Assembly: GCA_034440615.1 (NCBI GenBank)
Contig: JAOTOM010005183.1
Span: 1,725,501 to 1,789,500, forward strand
Reading direction: 5' to 3'
DNA length: 64,000 nt
Origin: Ashinkailepas kermadecensis
Taxonomy: Eukaryota; Arthropoda; Thecostraca; Neolepadidae
Shown here in pieces: positions 58,301 through 64,000 of the stretch (position 1 is its first letter; each line of letters opens with the position of its first letter). Both the position numbers and the translations under genes were made by a program. The notes beneath the pieces were generated by a model. It had not been told where the DNA came from, did not search any database, and worked only from the letters and a program-made list of their open reading frames with translations.

Positions 58301-61300
58301 GCGGTACCCAGCTGTGCAGCGGTACCCACCAGGGCGGCCCCGGCGTCACAGCTGGGTAGCAGTGTGCCAACGTACGTGTGGGAAATGCTCGCGTGCAGGG
58401 GTACCCACCAGGGCGGCGCCGGCGTCGCAGATGTGTCGGTAGAGCGCCAGCAGACTGCGGCCCAGCTCTGTCCAGGAGGGAGCCGCCAGCGGCCGACTCA
58501 GTCGGACCGGCTCCAGACGGTGTGGCCGGCGCTGCTCCTCGCGGCGCCGCTGCCGCAGCGTGCACGCCTCCTGAGTCAGACGGGCGCCGGCCGCCGCGTC
58601 GAACGGCGTGTCGTTTAGCGTGGTGTCGCTGTGAACAGGCGTCTGGTCAGACAGGCTGTCCCACACCCCTGCGGAGCCGGGCCTGCCGCTCTCGGCGGTA
58701 CCCACCAGACCAACAAAGCTCATGGTAGTAAAATAAATCGGGTCCGATGGACCCCTCCCCCCGCCCCCTCCTAACGGCAGCTGCATCTAGTCATGCACTA
58801 AACATGTTTCTACTCTGAGAAGTTTCTGTAGCAAGTCACATATGAAGAAATGTCACATATGAAGCTTTTATCACACATTTCAGTGTACAATTTCCAGTGG
58901 TTATCTGAACATCTGAGGATTACGAGCTCGATGTGAAATTGGGAATACTGCGTATCAGCACTAGATACACTATTCCTTGTCAATATGGGCCAAAACGCTT
59001 CATGTTCTTTTACTTTCCAGTTTTTTTTGCCGTATTTAGTGCGCCGGCGTATATCTTCCCTAAACGTGCTACCGCAGCCATGCAAACAATAAGTCAAAAC
59101 TACGCCATCATATAATTGGTGTCCAAAATAGCCACCTTGACGTTTACTGTTGAAACCAAAGCAGAATCCTCGGCCTGTAAGAAAACCATATGCACCGCAC
59201 CATGATCTTTACGTCAGGTATAACATTTTTAGAGCTATTTGTAACACATATTTCGATGACCATATTGCTCCAGTCTAGGTTCCGTGAACGCTAAAAGCAA
59301 GCTTATTTAGTAGAATACCGTCTATATGGAGGAACCGCTCGGGATATTCGCGCCAAATAGGCATCTACTCTTTTAAATGACAAGTGTATAGGGTAATATC
59401 CCGTATAGGGTAATGACAAGCGTATAGACAAGGGTAATACCAAAAGGCACACCTGTCTCTAATGCTACGGTAGACAATTAACTTCATTGTCCAATTTGTA
59501 TTCCAAAGAATTCAAAGCAACATACAGTTCAGGGGAGCCAGAGCAAAGCATCAGTAGTGTTATTTAGACGCGATTCGCCACAGCGTTTTGAGTAGGTCGT
59601 ACTGCGTGCACCTAGCTTAAGTTAACATTTACATAATTTTCCCTCCAGCTTCCCCATGTTTGTTTTTATACGACACCCATGCATCTTAATACTCCGCATG
59701 GCAATCATTCAACATTTCAATGTCGTGCAAATAGTTGAGAGAGATATGGAATGGTACGTCACCTAATATGTGCCAGAAGTAGCGGCTTAAAACCAAAAGA
59801 ACGAGATGTCTACCATAGTACGGGAAGCTGACGGCCTATTGGCAGCACAGCTGCATACAATTTGGAAGACTTGGCTCAAATCATACTAACCGCTCAAAAT
59901 GTTGACCTCTTCGCGGCCAATCGTCTTGAGAGTGACGACGCTGCATCGTAGAACAGCTAGATGCGTCGTAAAACACCCTAAGGTTTTCGTCTTTTTATTA
60001 TTCCAACAATTTTGAGCAAATGGATTCTAGAAATAAGAATTCAGGGCAGCCCAGTAGTGTGGTGTCGCTCCACAATGTGGTGATAGAAAATGCAATGTAA
60101 GGCTGCGAATGAAATATTACCCCCAAACTACACCATAAAACATCTCCATTCTGCTATATCAGCAATAATAGGAAGAGGGGGGGGGTCCGAACACTTAAGA
60201 CATCATGCAACAAATAGCTCTACTGCTGCTTCTGTATGGATGAACCAGTAATTGTACCGTGTTTACTGAACACAAAAATGAACAAGCTATCCATATTCAA
60301 ACAGTTCCTTTCAATGAAAATTGTCTAACCACTTGCAAAGAGCAACTATAAAACAGTCATGGTGTGCCATATTCCGAACACGAAAATGTAGCTGTGTAGG
60401 ATTACTTCACTGTAGCTCTTGTGATACAATATATCAGTAGCTGCTAAAAAAAACTGGTGTAATCACAAAAAAAATATCGTTGGTCACTTCCTTACGGTTT
60501 TCTTAAGCTGACTGCTCTGGGAAGCCTAAAAATGACACCAACAGACTTTCAGCTCCATACAGCAAGAATCTGTAGGACTATGCAACCAGACCTTTGTATT
60601 TCAGTAGAGAAAGGTCCATCGTTTATGAATACGGCCATCTTTTTGTTATTTACCATCCGAACGTGACGCGGGAGACGTCCAAAGGTCAGTGTTCGTGAAA
60701 CGGAACGTGTTCAGATACACCCCCCTTCCCCTACTCTCCAATAGTTGTAATGCACTTTTCATTGATGTGAGAGACATACGTAGCTGTGTTTGTTGTAAAC
60801 AATGATTTTACACGTGGAATCAACAACAAAACCGCAATTGCCTTGAATTGCCCTTTGGAAGTATCAAAATGATTTGCCTATATCTTTTGAATACTGTTGG
60901 TTATTGCGTGAACATTGGTTTTCACCTTTGAACTTCGTGCATCGCGAAAGAAAGTGGTGACACTTGGTGGCCCTCGTTCCTCTCCCGTCGCTGTCGGGTT
61001 GTCACGGCCTGTTTAAAGTTCGCTTTCCTAGCTGAAGTATGACTGCTGAACACACAAGCCTACGTGTAGCACCCCACTACACTTGCCGCGTCCAGTACAT
61101 CAATGCACGACACACAACCATCACTGAAGTCACGGCGTTCTAAAATCGCTGATTAGTGCCCTCCTGCGGGTTCGGGCGCCACCTCACCCGCCCGGCAGGA
61201 ACGGCTTCATCGATTGGCGCAGAGCCGGCTGCTCCTTCAGCATGAGGTCGACCAGGGCGCGGCCGCGCGTGAAGTTCACGTCACGCCGGAAGGCGGCGCT

Positions 61301-62152
61301 CAGACGCAGTATGCACTCCTCGAAGTCGTTGAGCAGATAGAGCACGGTCACCAAGCTATCCATGCACGGCCAATGGTCCGGACTACACGCGAGACCCTGA
61401 CAAAGGACAAGCCGAGTTAGCGTCGGCGCACCAATAAAATCTTACGACTGGGGGACAGCGACACCATTAGGGGACACTCATGAAACCCTGCTGAGGGAGT
61501 CGAGCGTAGCTGGAGACTGCACGATGGACCTCGCAAGCGACAGTTGGCGTGTCGAAAGCTATACTACAGAGGGCGTGCGACAAACTGGGATTATGGTGTC
61601 GCCATGAGCCGGGGAAAACGATCCTGTGCACAGAGGATAGGATGCCACCAGCGTTCATCTTGGTCCACGCATCCCGTCAATGAGCACTTCGTCTTCGGTG
61701 GCACGTGTCCGGTGGGCAGACGTGCATGCTCGCCACGTTCCGATCTCACACCACGTGCCCTCATTCAACTCAACACCCTCCGATTGTGGCTTTACGACGC
61801 ACTCAGCAGCTGAGGCCATATGACAACTCAACACCCTCGAGTCGAGTCGTCGCAGTTCATGTCCAGTTACACATGCAGCCATGACTGTTCTCACTGACGC
61901 CGGCTGCCTGACATGAGCTGCCCGCCAACGCGTGCAGCAGGCGCCAGCTCACCTGTTTGAAGGCGGTGCGCGCCAGGTGGTAGCGGCCGGCGCGGTAGGC
62001 GGCCACGCCCACCTTGTACCACAGCGTCACGTCCGTGTCGTCGATGGCGACGGCGGCCAGCAGGTCCGTCAGCGCCGCGGCCGTGTCGCCGCGCCGCAGC
62101 GCCGCGCTGCCCAGGTTCTTGTGGCACGTGTAGCGCAGCAGGCGACCCATGC
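37998..62152 (-). CDS. CABIN1: CABIN1 (Hir3-like) histone-chaperone subunit, 5' end outside the window
   Basis: Exons, 5' to 3': 62152-61953, 61396-61188, 58682-58409, 57761-51282, 50594-50406, 49421-49194, 48342-48125, 47103-46992, 46135-45405, 44467-44356, 43996-43833, 43294-43057, 41385-41293, 40352-37998. All join in frame (about 3,866 residues to the stop); the vertebrate protein is about 2,200. CABIN1 is a TPR-like scaffold of the HIRA complex (HIRA, UBN1, CABIN1), which deposits histone H3.3 in chromatin; the vertebrate protein also binds calcineurin and MEF2. Identification rests on long collinear matches, such as CSPDHWPCMDSLVTVLYLL, RSWCCSDEGALL, LDHYMLGKMAE, EHYKTLYRLAHYYF, DIDRPGNFAAHMYRC and KYLRDKDREQLA. 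The initiator exons must lie beyond 64,000. No calcineurin-binding motif was recognised. Confidence 0.93.
40353..41292. other. CABIN1 intron, nothing recognised
   Basis: 940 bp with no repeat or RNA feature that I can support. Confidence 0.5.
41293..41385 (-). CDS. CABIN1: CABIN1 exon (31 codons)
   Basis: VDSGSPLLQQAITFCAAQQA then AIEKDRQAKAQ, matching the VDEEAALEQAVKFCQ-like helix of vertebrate CABIN1. Acceptor TACACTCCAG, donor GTAGGG, phase 0 at both ends. Confidence 0.85.
42330..43020. repeat. Tandem array in CABIN1 intron beside an exon end
   Basis: Seven to eight copies, about 80-90 bp each, of GTCAGCAGTCGTCAGCACCA, CACCTGGACCACATCTCCCC and GACAGGTGGCCACACA. One unit is disrupted by C-rich DNA at 42690-42730. 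The array starts 37 bp from the donor at 43057. Confidence 0.85.
43057..43294 (-). CDS. CABIN1: CABIN1 exon (80 codons)
   Basis: KKYLRDKDREQLAADAFSVG, ARATLRRLFKS and LLEQTFKLFRGGE. The KYLRDxDRExLAxxAF motif is the clear CABIN1 match. It starts after GTGCCCTGCAG, completing the Lys codon left by the previous exon; donor GAG/GTGGGT. Confidence 0.9.
43295..43832. other. CABIN1 intron with a short tandem repeat
   Basis: 43375-43545 has three diverged units of CAGACAGATA ... GCAAACACAGAGAAATGAGA (about 60 bp). Otherwise nothing. Confidence 0.5.
43833..43996 (-). CDS. CABIN1: CABIN1 exon (54 codons)
   Basis: EIWRNPIADIDRPGNFAAHM and YRCVSLLVEVLRATDDFRTL, matching IWRIPVDEIDRPGSFAWHM of the vertebrate protein. 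Acceptor CATGATGGCAG, donor AA/GTAGGC, ends in phase 2. Confidence 0.93.
44356..44467 (-). CDS. CABIN1: CABIN1 exon (37 codons)
   Basis: HVDWARNLLLGCDQWRSKQY and MPSSGLFADRKPNNFFN; vertebrate CABIN1 has LQWARDVLLGS and GLFCERNKTNFFN here. Acceptor TTTGCAG, donor AAT/GTAAGT. Confidence 0.93.
44468..45404. other. CABIN1 intron with several repeats
   Basis: CAGGTCAGGTCAG-type short repeats at 44475-44560; a diverged copy of repeat A at about 44690-44820; a roughly 36-bp tandem at 45095-45360 with units like CAGACTGTGGGCGAGCCCAG. Confidence 0.55.
45405..46135 (-). CDS. CABIN1: CABIN1 exon (243 codons) with Ala/Thr/Asp-rich insert and TPR-like end
   Basis: Begins ATLADKTLTEAFSEIRARL. The middle is low complexity, built on TSVTR, DVTMADTD and GAAETG-like pieces. 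The end, CVSALHEVVERFPEHYKTLY and RLAHYYFTSERAR, matches the vertebrate CLSRFPQHYKSLYRLAFLY segment. Acceptor TTGTGTCGACAG, donor GTCAGT, phase 2. Confidence 0.9.
46136..46991. other. CABIN1 intron, nothing recognised
   Basis: AT-rich, no repeats or RNA features seen. Confidence 0.5.
46992..47103 (-). CDS. CABIN1: CABIN1 small exon with basic motif
   Basis: QLESERQSDKRKWNESVCDD and PVEVKRLRLDEAAARCA. VKRLRLD could be a nuclear localisation signal. The acceptor CCCCTCAG at 47104 is preferred over CAG at 47100 because it restores phase 2. Assigned by phase, splice sites and composition rather than strong similarity. Confidence 0.7.
47180..47262 (+). mobile_element. tRNA-like SINE head, Thr(CGT)-like
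   Basis: A box GGGTGCAGTAGTCAACGC, anticodon loop region ACTCGTACC, and T arm GCGGGTTCGAGGCTCGC with a good 5-bp stem. The acceptor stem does not close. It is a tRNA-derived element in a CABIN1 intron. Confidence 0.55.
47365..47405 (-). mobile_element. Possible mini-retroposon copy 9
   Basis: The minus strand reads CTGATGCGCCCCCATGCACC then AATAACAACGACG, resembling the family core GATGCGCCCCTAAACC plus tail. No target duplication is visible. Confidence 0.35.
48125..48342 (-). CDS. CABIN1: CABIN1 exon (72 codons)
   Basis: AYSLLQQNVAACPRKINYHS, PPHLALESLEVYYRVHATVL and KYLVKHESE; the vertebrate protein has [30 protein letters not shown]. Acceptor CGATCGGCAG (duplicated 69 bp upstream), donor ATT/GTGAGT, phase 2. 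Confidence 0.93.
48331..48470. repeat. 69-bp tandem duplication of a CABIN1 splice acceptor
   Basis: CAGAGAGTACGCCTGCCGAT at 48331 recurs at 48400 with the following CGAGATGGTCCAGTTACTAA. It copies the first 12 bases of the exon and its acceptor. Confidence 0.85.
49194..49421 (-). CDS. CABIN1: CABIN1 exon (76 codons)
   Basis: DSSGDLDLDTFSLLDSVSTR, ALECFTRAEALAVAG and DDRWLDHYMLGKMAERVGQP; the vertebrate protein has [20 protein letters not shown]. The start at 49421 (GTGCCTCCAG) is chosen because phase 0 is needed; CTTTCCAG at 49457 would need phase 1. Donor AAG/GTGGGC. Confidence 0.88.
49422..50405. other. CABIN1 intron, nothing recognised
   Basis: About 1 kb of AT-rich sequence without supported features. 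Confidence 0.5.
50406..50594 (-). CDS. CABIN1: CABIN1 exon (63 codons), TPR-like
   Basis: VDRELNLCDRASGDDTQLWR, AAVRCYRRALQLDSQLHNLW and LEFGTFCYTLNSHANRLLCQ; the vertebrate protein has [32 protein letters not shown]. Acceptor CACTGACAG, donor CAG/GTCAGC, phase 0. Confidence 0.92.
50595..51130. repeat. Tandem array in the intron upstream of the 50594 acceptor
   Basis: Seven to eight units of about 60-70 bp: CAGTACCACAGCGTCACTCC, AGCACAGAAGCTCCTAGCTC, ACCCGCTAG. CACCTGTCAGTGGC, which is the exon acceptor region, recurs at 51010. Confidence 0.85.
51282..57761 (-). CDS. CABIN1: CABIN1 giant exon (2,160 codons): long acidic insertion plus conserved helical-repeat core
   Basis: Begins SLLSPVDLEAALVRVQSAD at an acceptor GATGTGACAG. 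Residues 1 to about 1,470 are Asp/Glu/Ser/Thr-rich and disordered, including about 16-17 units of a 12-residue repeat (GVSTGVGPTSGD; DNA 55735-56307), PQLAGEPA repeats and an E/D/A-rich tract. After a basic motif (VAVKRKRSVLES, EKRRSKRSRS) the conserved CABIN1 core begins: YREMFSALLPAALRYDR, EHAHNGGVVQLLWAWLWAL, FKNRQWESIRPQLDSL and DSWAAMALTRGSQ. Donor CAA/GTAAGT. The 6,480-bp length in one exon is unusual. The exon has no in-frame initiator at its start; the frame is entered by splicing. Confidence 0.93.
55735..56307. repeat. 36-bp coding minisatellite in CABIN1
   Basis: CACCATCACCACTGGTCAGC and ACACCAGTGCTGA repeat about 16 times, with one unit rearranged near 55995-56035 (residues ARPVVTWCG). 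The unit is a multiple of three, so the frame is kept. Confidence 0.9.
57775..58146. repeat. 58-bp tandem array copied from the acceptor of the giant CABIN1 exon
   Basis: GTCCACCGGCGACAGCAGGC occurs at 57741 (the real exon) and at 57799, 57857, 57915, 57973, 58031 and 58089. On the minus strand each copy has a branch-point-like GCTGACT, the acceptor GATGTGACAG, a 27-nt segment identical or nearly identical to the exon start, and GTAGTG where the real exon has GCAGCG. Confidence 0.92.
58163..58408. repeat. Tandem copies of the preceding CABIN1 splice donor
   Basis: GGTACCCACCAGGGCGG recurs at 58199, 58276, 58321 and 58400 (the exon edge), and a shorter match lies at 58696. On the minus strand each is GCCCTG/GTGGGTACC, the donor of the exon ending at 58409. 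Confidence 0.85.
58409..58682 (-). CDS. CABIN1: CABIN1 exon (about 91 codons)
   Basis: RLTQEACTLRQRRREEQRR and SWTELGRSLLALYRHICDAG match the vertebrate LRKKRQALIVREKE and WKCLGESLLAMYNHL. The 3' edge uses donor CTG/GTGGGT. The 5' edge is uncertain: 58682 (GGCAG) keeps phase with the previous exon but has a poor pyrimidine tract; TCCGCAG at 58669 is a better acceptor but out of phase. Confidence 0.8.
58683..61187. other. CABIN1 intron, nothing recognised
   Basis: 2.5 kb AT-rich intron. I looked for exons matching the CABIN1 segment between the two neighbours and found none. Confidence 0.5.
61188..61396 (-). CDS. CABIN1: CABIN1 exon, TPR-like (69 codons)
   Basis: GLACSPDHWPCMDSLVTVLY, LLNDFEECILRLSAAFRRDV and LMLKEQPALRQSMKPFLPG. 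The vertebrate protein has [25 protein letters not shown] in this position. Acceptor CCTTTGTCAG, donor GG/GTGAGG, phase 2. Confidence 0.93.
61397..61952. other. CABIN1 intron, nothing recognised
   Basis: Contains CACTCA.CTCGAC.CACCCTC-like short duplications (ACTCAACACCCTCC at 61766, AACTCAACACCCTCGA at 61825) and no other feature. Confidence 0.5.
61953..62152 (-). CDS. CABIN1: CABIN1 exon, N-terminal TPR (66 codons), first exon visible
   Basis: LLRYTCHKNLGSAALRRGDT and AIDDTDVTLWYKVGVAAYRA then AGRYHLARTAFKQ, a TPR pair that matches LKYSTYKNLAQL and DSTDVNLWYKIGHVALR of the vertebrate protein. It starts after GAGTCGCAG with two bases completing an upstream codon, so earlier exons exist. Donor CAG/GTGAGC. 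Confidence 0.92.
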
Positions 62153-62680
62153 CTGCGACTCGGACACAGAGTGTGAGAGTGTGGGTAGAACCGGACAGGT
62201 CAACGGGCCATGATGTCTGTGGCACGGGTATACAGTACGTGCGTGTGGGGGAGGGGTTCATGTCAGCAGTCCATAATTGATTGATTACTTGGGCTTAAGG
62301 GCGCGCCGACTAAAGGGGCATTCGGCGCTCATGAGCAGCCGATGTCTGTGACACGGGTATACAGTACGTGTGTTTCGGGGGGGGGGCAGGACACGTTAAC
62401 AGCCCATGTCTGTGGCACGGGTATAGAATGTGTGTGTGGGGAGGTAGAGGCAGCACACGTCAGCAGTCAACGAATTCTGTGGCACGGATATATAGTGTGG
62501 GCAGTACCGGACACGTCAGCGGCTCATATTGTTCATGACAAGGGCATACAGTGTGGGCAGAACCGGAGACACCAGACACCAGCAGTCCATGTCTGTGGCA
62601 AAGCTGTACAGAAGGTACAGAATGTACAGTGTGGACAGGACCAATCTGGTTACGTCGGCGACATGTCAGCACGTGCCGGC
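62153..62680. repeat. Tandem array upstream of the 62152 acceptor
   Basis: Six to seven diverged units of 55-75 bp: CATGTCTGTGGCACGGGTAT, ACAGTACGTG and GGACACGTCAGCAG. The array starts within 20 bp of the splice acceptor. Confidence 0.8.
62276..62332 (-). mobile_element. Mini-retroposon relative inside the array
   Basis: The minus strand reads GAGCGCCGAATGCCCCTTTA, GTCGGCGCGCCCTTAAGCCC and an AAGTAATCAATCAATTAT tail. It has the hairpin body of the family. Flanks AGCAGTCC and AGCAGCCG agree partly, but they belong to the array unit. Confidence 0.55.
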
Positions 62681-63862
62681 GCATGCTGCTGCCCTCACCA
62701 TAGTCGTGTTGGAATGCTTTCCAAGCGTAAAGATATCCTACGAGTAGCTAAGTCAAAAGGGTAAAACTGTGCCATGTGCAGCTTCAATGACGTTGAACTC
62801 AGGTGGGGGAGGGCGAGGTCATCTTCGCATGCCACCAACATCAAGTGAGCAGGGTGGCATTACTTTGTGACCATCTAATTCAGGTCGGGGGGGGGGGACA
62901 GCTTGCGTCCTGCACTGACCAGGCAGTTCGAATCTAGAGGCGATCCTGCATGTACAAAAGACCGGATCAAAAAGTGTTATCATATTTCACATCCCCTGTT
63001 GATTCCCCTTCCTTTATGACCCAGATGAGCATCTGGTCATTTAGCATGGTATTACAAAATGCTTGAGCACTTCCCAGGGGAAAAACCGCGGCGCCCTCCG
63101 GCACATCGCTATCCAACTTCCGATCACACGGTGAGCGCGCGTTTTGCACGTTGCGCTCTTCCGCTTAACCACGCAGTCTGAGCCGATTGTGGCGAGACGC
63201 TTGGCAAGTGGCATGTGTTGGGTGAGAGCTCAGGCGCCGTGCCAGCACCGCGCAGACTTACATCTGTCGCCGTCTGCCGCTCCACATCGCAAACAATTGC
63301 ATTGAATTGATACGCGTTTGAACGCAATTCAATCGATAAATGTATTTGGGAGAACATTATATATGCTGCGGATATTATGAGAGTAGCTCGCCAGCTAGTC
63401 TGCTTGGCATCACACTTTTCCAGCTTGCATCTGTGCGGCTGCTCGATATATTGTCTGTCCGCTGCGCCAAGTGCCCTGAGCGACCTACCTCCGGGTGATA
63501 CGATACGGGCAAGAACGTTTCTTCTTAATCCCATATTCATGAATTCCCCATGCAGGTTGTCAGCCCGATATGCTCGGACTTCGGAGTCGGGCTTCGGAGT
63601 CCACTCGGACTTCGCTGCTTCCGGGACGATCTCGGCAGTCTTACTTTTTGAGTGAATTCAAAGGGCCCAGCATATTGTTGGGTCCCTCATACCGAGATAG
63701 TACGATTGCCACGAAGCACCGGCGCCCATCCTCGGTCCGTGTAACGTTGGCTCCGCCCATGGAGAAGAAGAACCTCGAGTTCTTTTACGACGCATTCAAC
63801 CGCTTGGTTATACATCGTCGCCAACCTCTCGCGCCGATTGGTCGCGGGTGGACTCGGTAAAT
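62681..63862. other. Upstream CABIN1 intron, no exon found
   Basis: No frame resembles the CABIN1 N-terminus. At 63105-63180 (minus) TGGTTAAGCGGAAGAGCGCA, then GATCGGAAGTTGGATAGC, is a weak tRNA-like head (A box fair, B box poor). TCGGACTTCGGAGTC repeats lie near 63575-63615. Confidence 0.4.
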
Positions 63863-63863
63863 G

Positions 63864-63938
63864 CTGTCGGTTGTGAGATTCGATCCCACAATCTGGCGAT
63901 CAAGAGTCCGACGCTCTACCAACTGAGCTACCGCGTCC
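63864..63938 (-). pseudogene. tRNA-Lys(CTT)-like pseudogene or SINE head
   Basis: The minus strand reads GGACGCGGTAGCTCAGTTGG, TAGAGCGTCGGACTCTTGAT and GTGGGATCGAATCTCAC. D arm, anticodon loop CTCTTGA (anticodon CTT) and T arm (5-bp stem) are good, but the anticodon stem 3' side and the acceptor stem do not pair. It therefore resembles a tRNA-Lys-derived SINE or pseudogene rather than a working gene. Confidence 0.6.
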
Positions 63939-64000
63939 TCCGCCCATGGCAATTGTCGCACCAGGAGCCGTGAAACACGGCGTGCCAGAACAGTCTCGAA

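Overview
This is a eukaryotic, most likely arthropod, genomic window. It holds split genes with canonical GT-AG introns, nuclear-pore and histone-chaperone proteins, an AATAAA polyadenylation signal, LINE, SINE, LTR and Penelope-type debris, and a short interstitial run of the arthropod telomere motif (TTAGG/CCTAA). Coding exons are GC-rich and the surrounding DNA is AT-rich and repeat-laden. I cannot name the species; a crustacean or chelicerate would fit.

Layout. 1-9.3 kb is gene-free and consists of foldback elements, degenerate GC-rich satellites (2.5-5.4 kb), a 20-bp minisatellite (5.4-8.2 kb) and a small hAT-like MITE. 9.3-22.9 kb is a transposon graveyard: three pieces of one CR1/Jockey-group LINE, an inverted LINE scrap, a dispersed repeat family with a nested tRNA-headed SINE, and a Penelope-like remnant.

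Two real genes follow, arranged tail to tail. On the plus strand (23,080-33,536) is Nup62, six coding exons that join in frame to 632 aa with an FG-repeat N-terminus and an Nsp1-type coiled-coil C-terminus. On the minus strand (62,152 down to 37,998) is CABIN1, the HIR/HIRA histone-chaperone subunit related to yeast Hir3. Fourteen exons join in frame to about 3,866 codons, and the first exons lie beyond the right edge. Its central exon (6,480 bp) carries a roughly 1,470-residue acidic, repetitive insertion. About 4.5 kb of satellite and unannotated DNA separates the two 3' ends.

The two genes are not functionally linked in any way I can see. What unites the window is repeat behaviour. (1) A tiny retroposon-like insert of about 43-60 bp recurs at least eight times, with perfect 12-17 bp target-site duplications at four unique loci. 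(2) Minisatellites repeatedly start at exon-intron junctions and so multiply splice acceptors and donors. The most striking case is six tandem 58-bp copies upstream of the large CABIN1 exon, each holding an acceptor, a 27-nt in-frame segment and a new GT donor.
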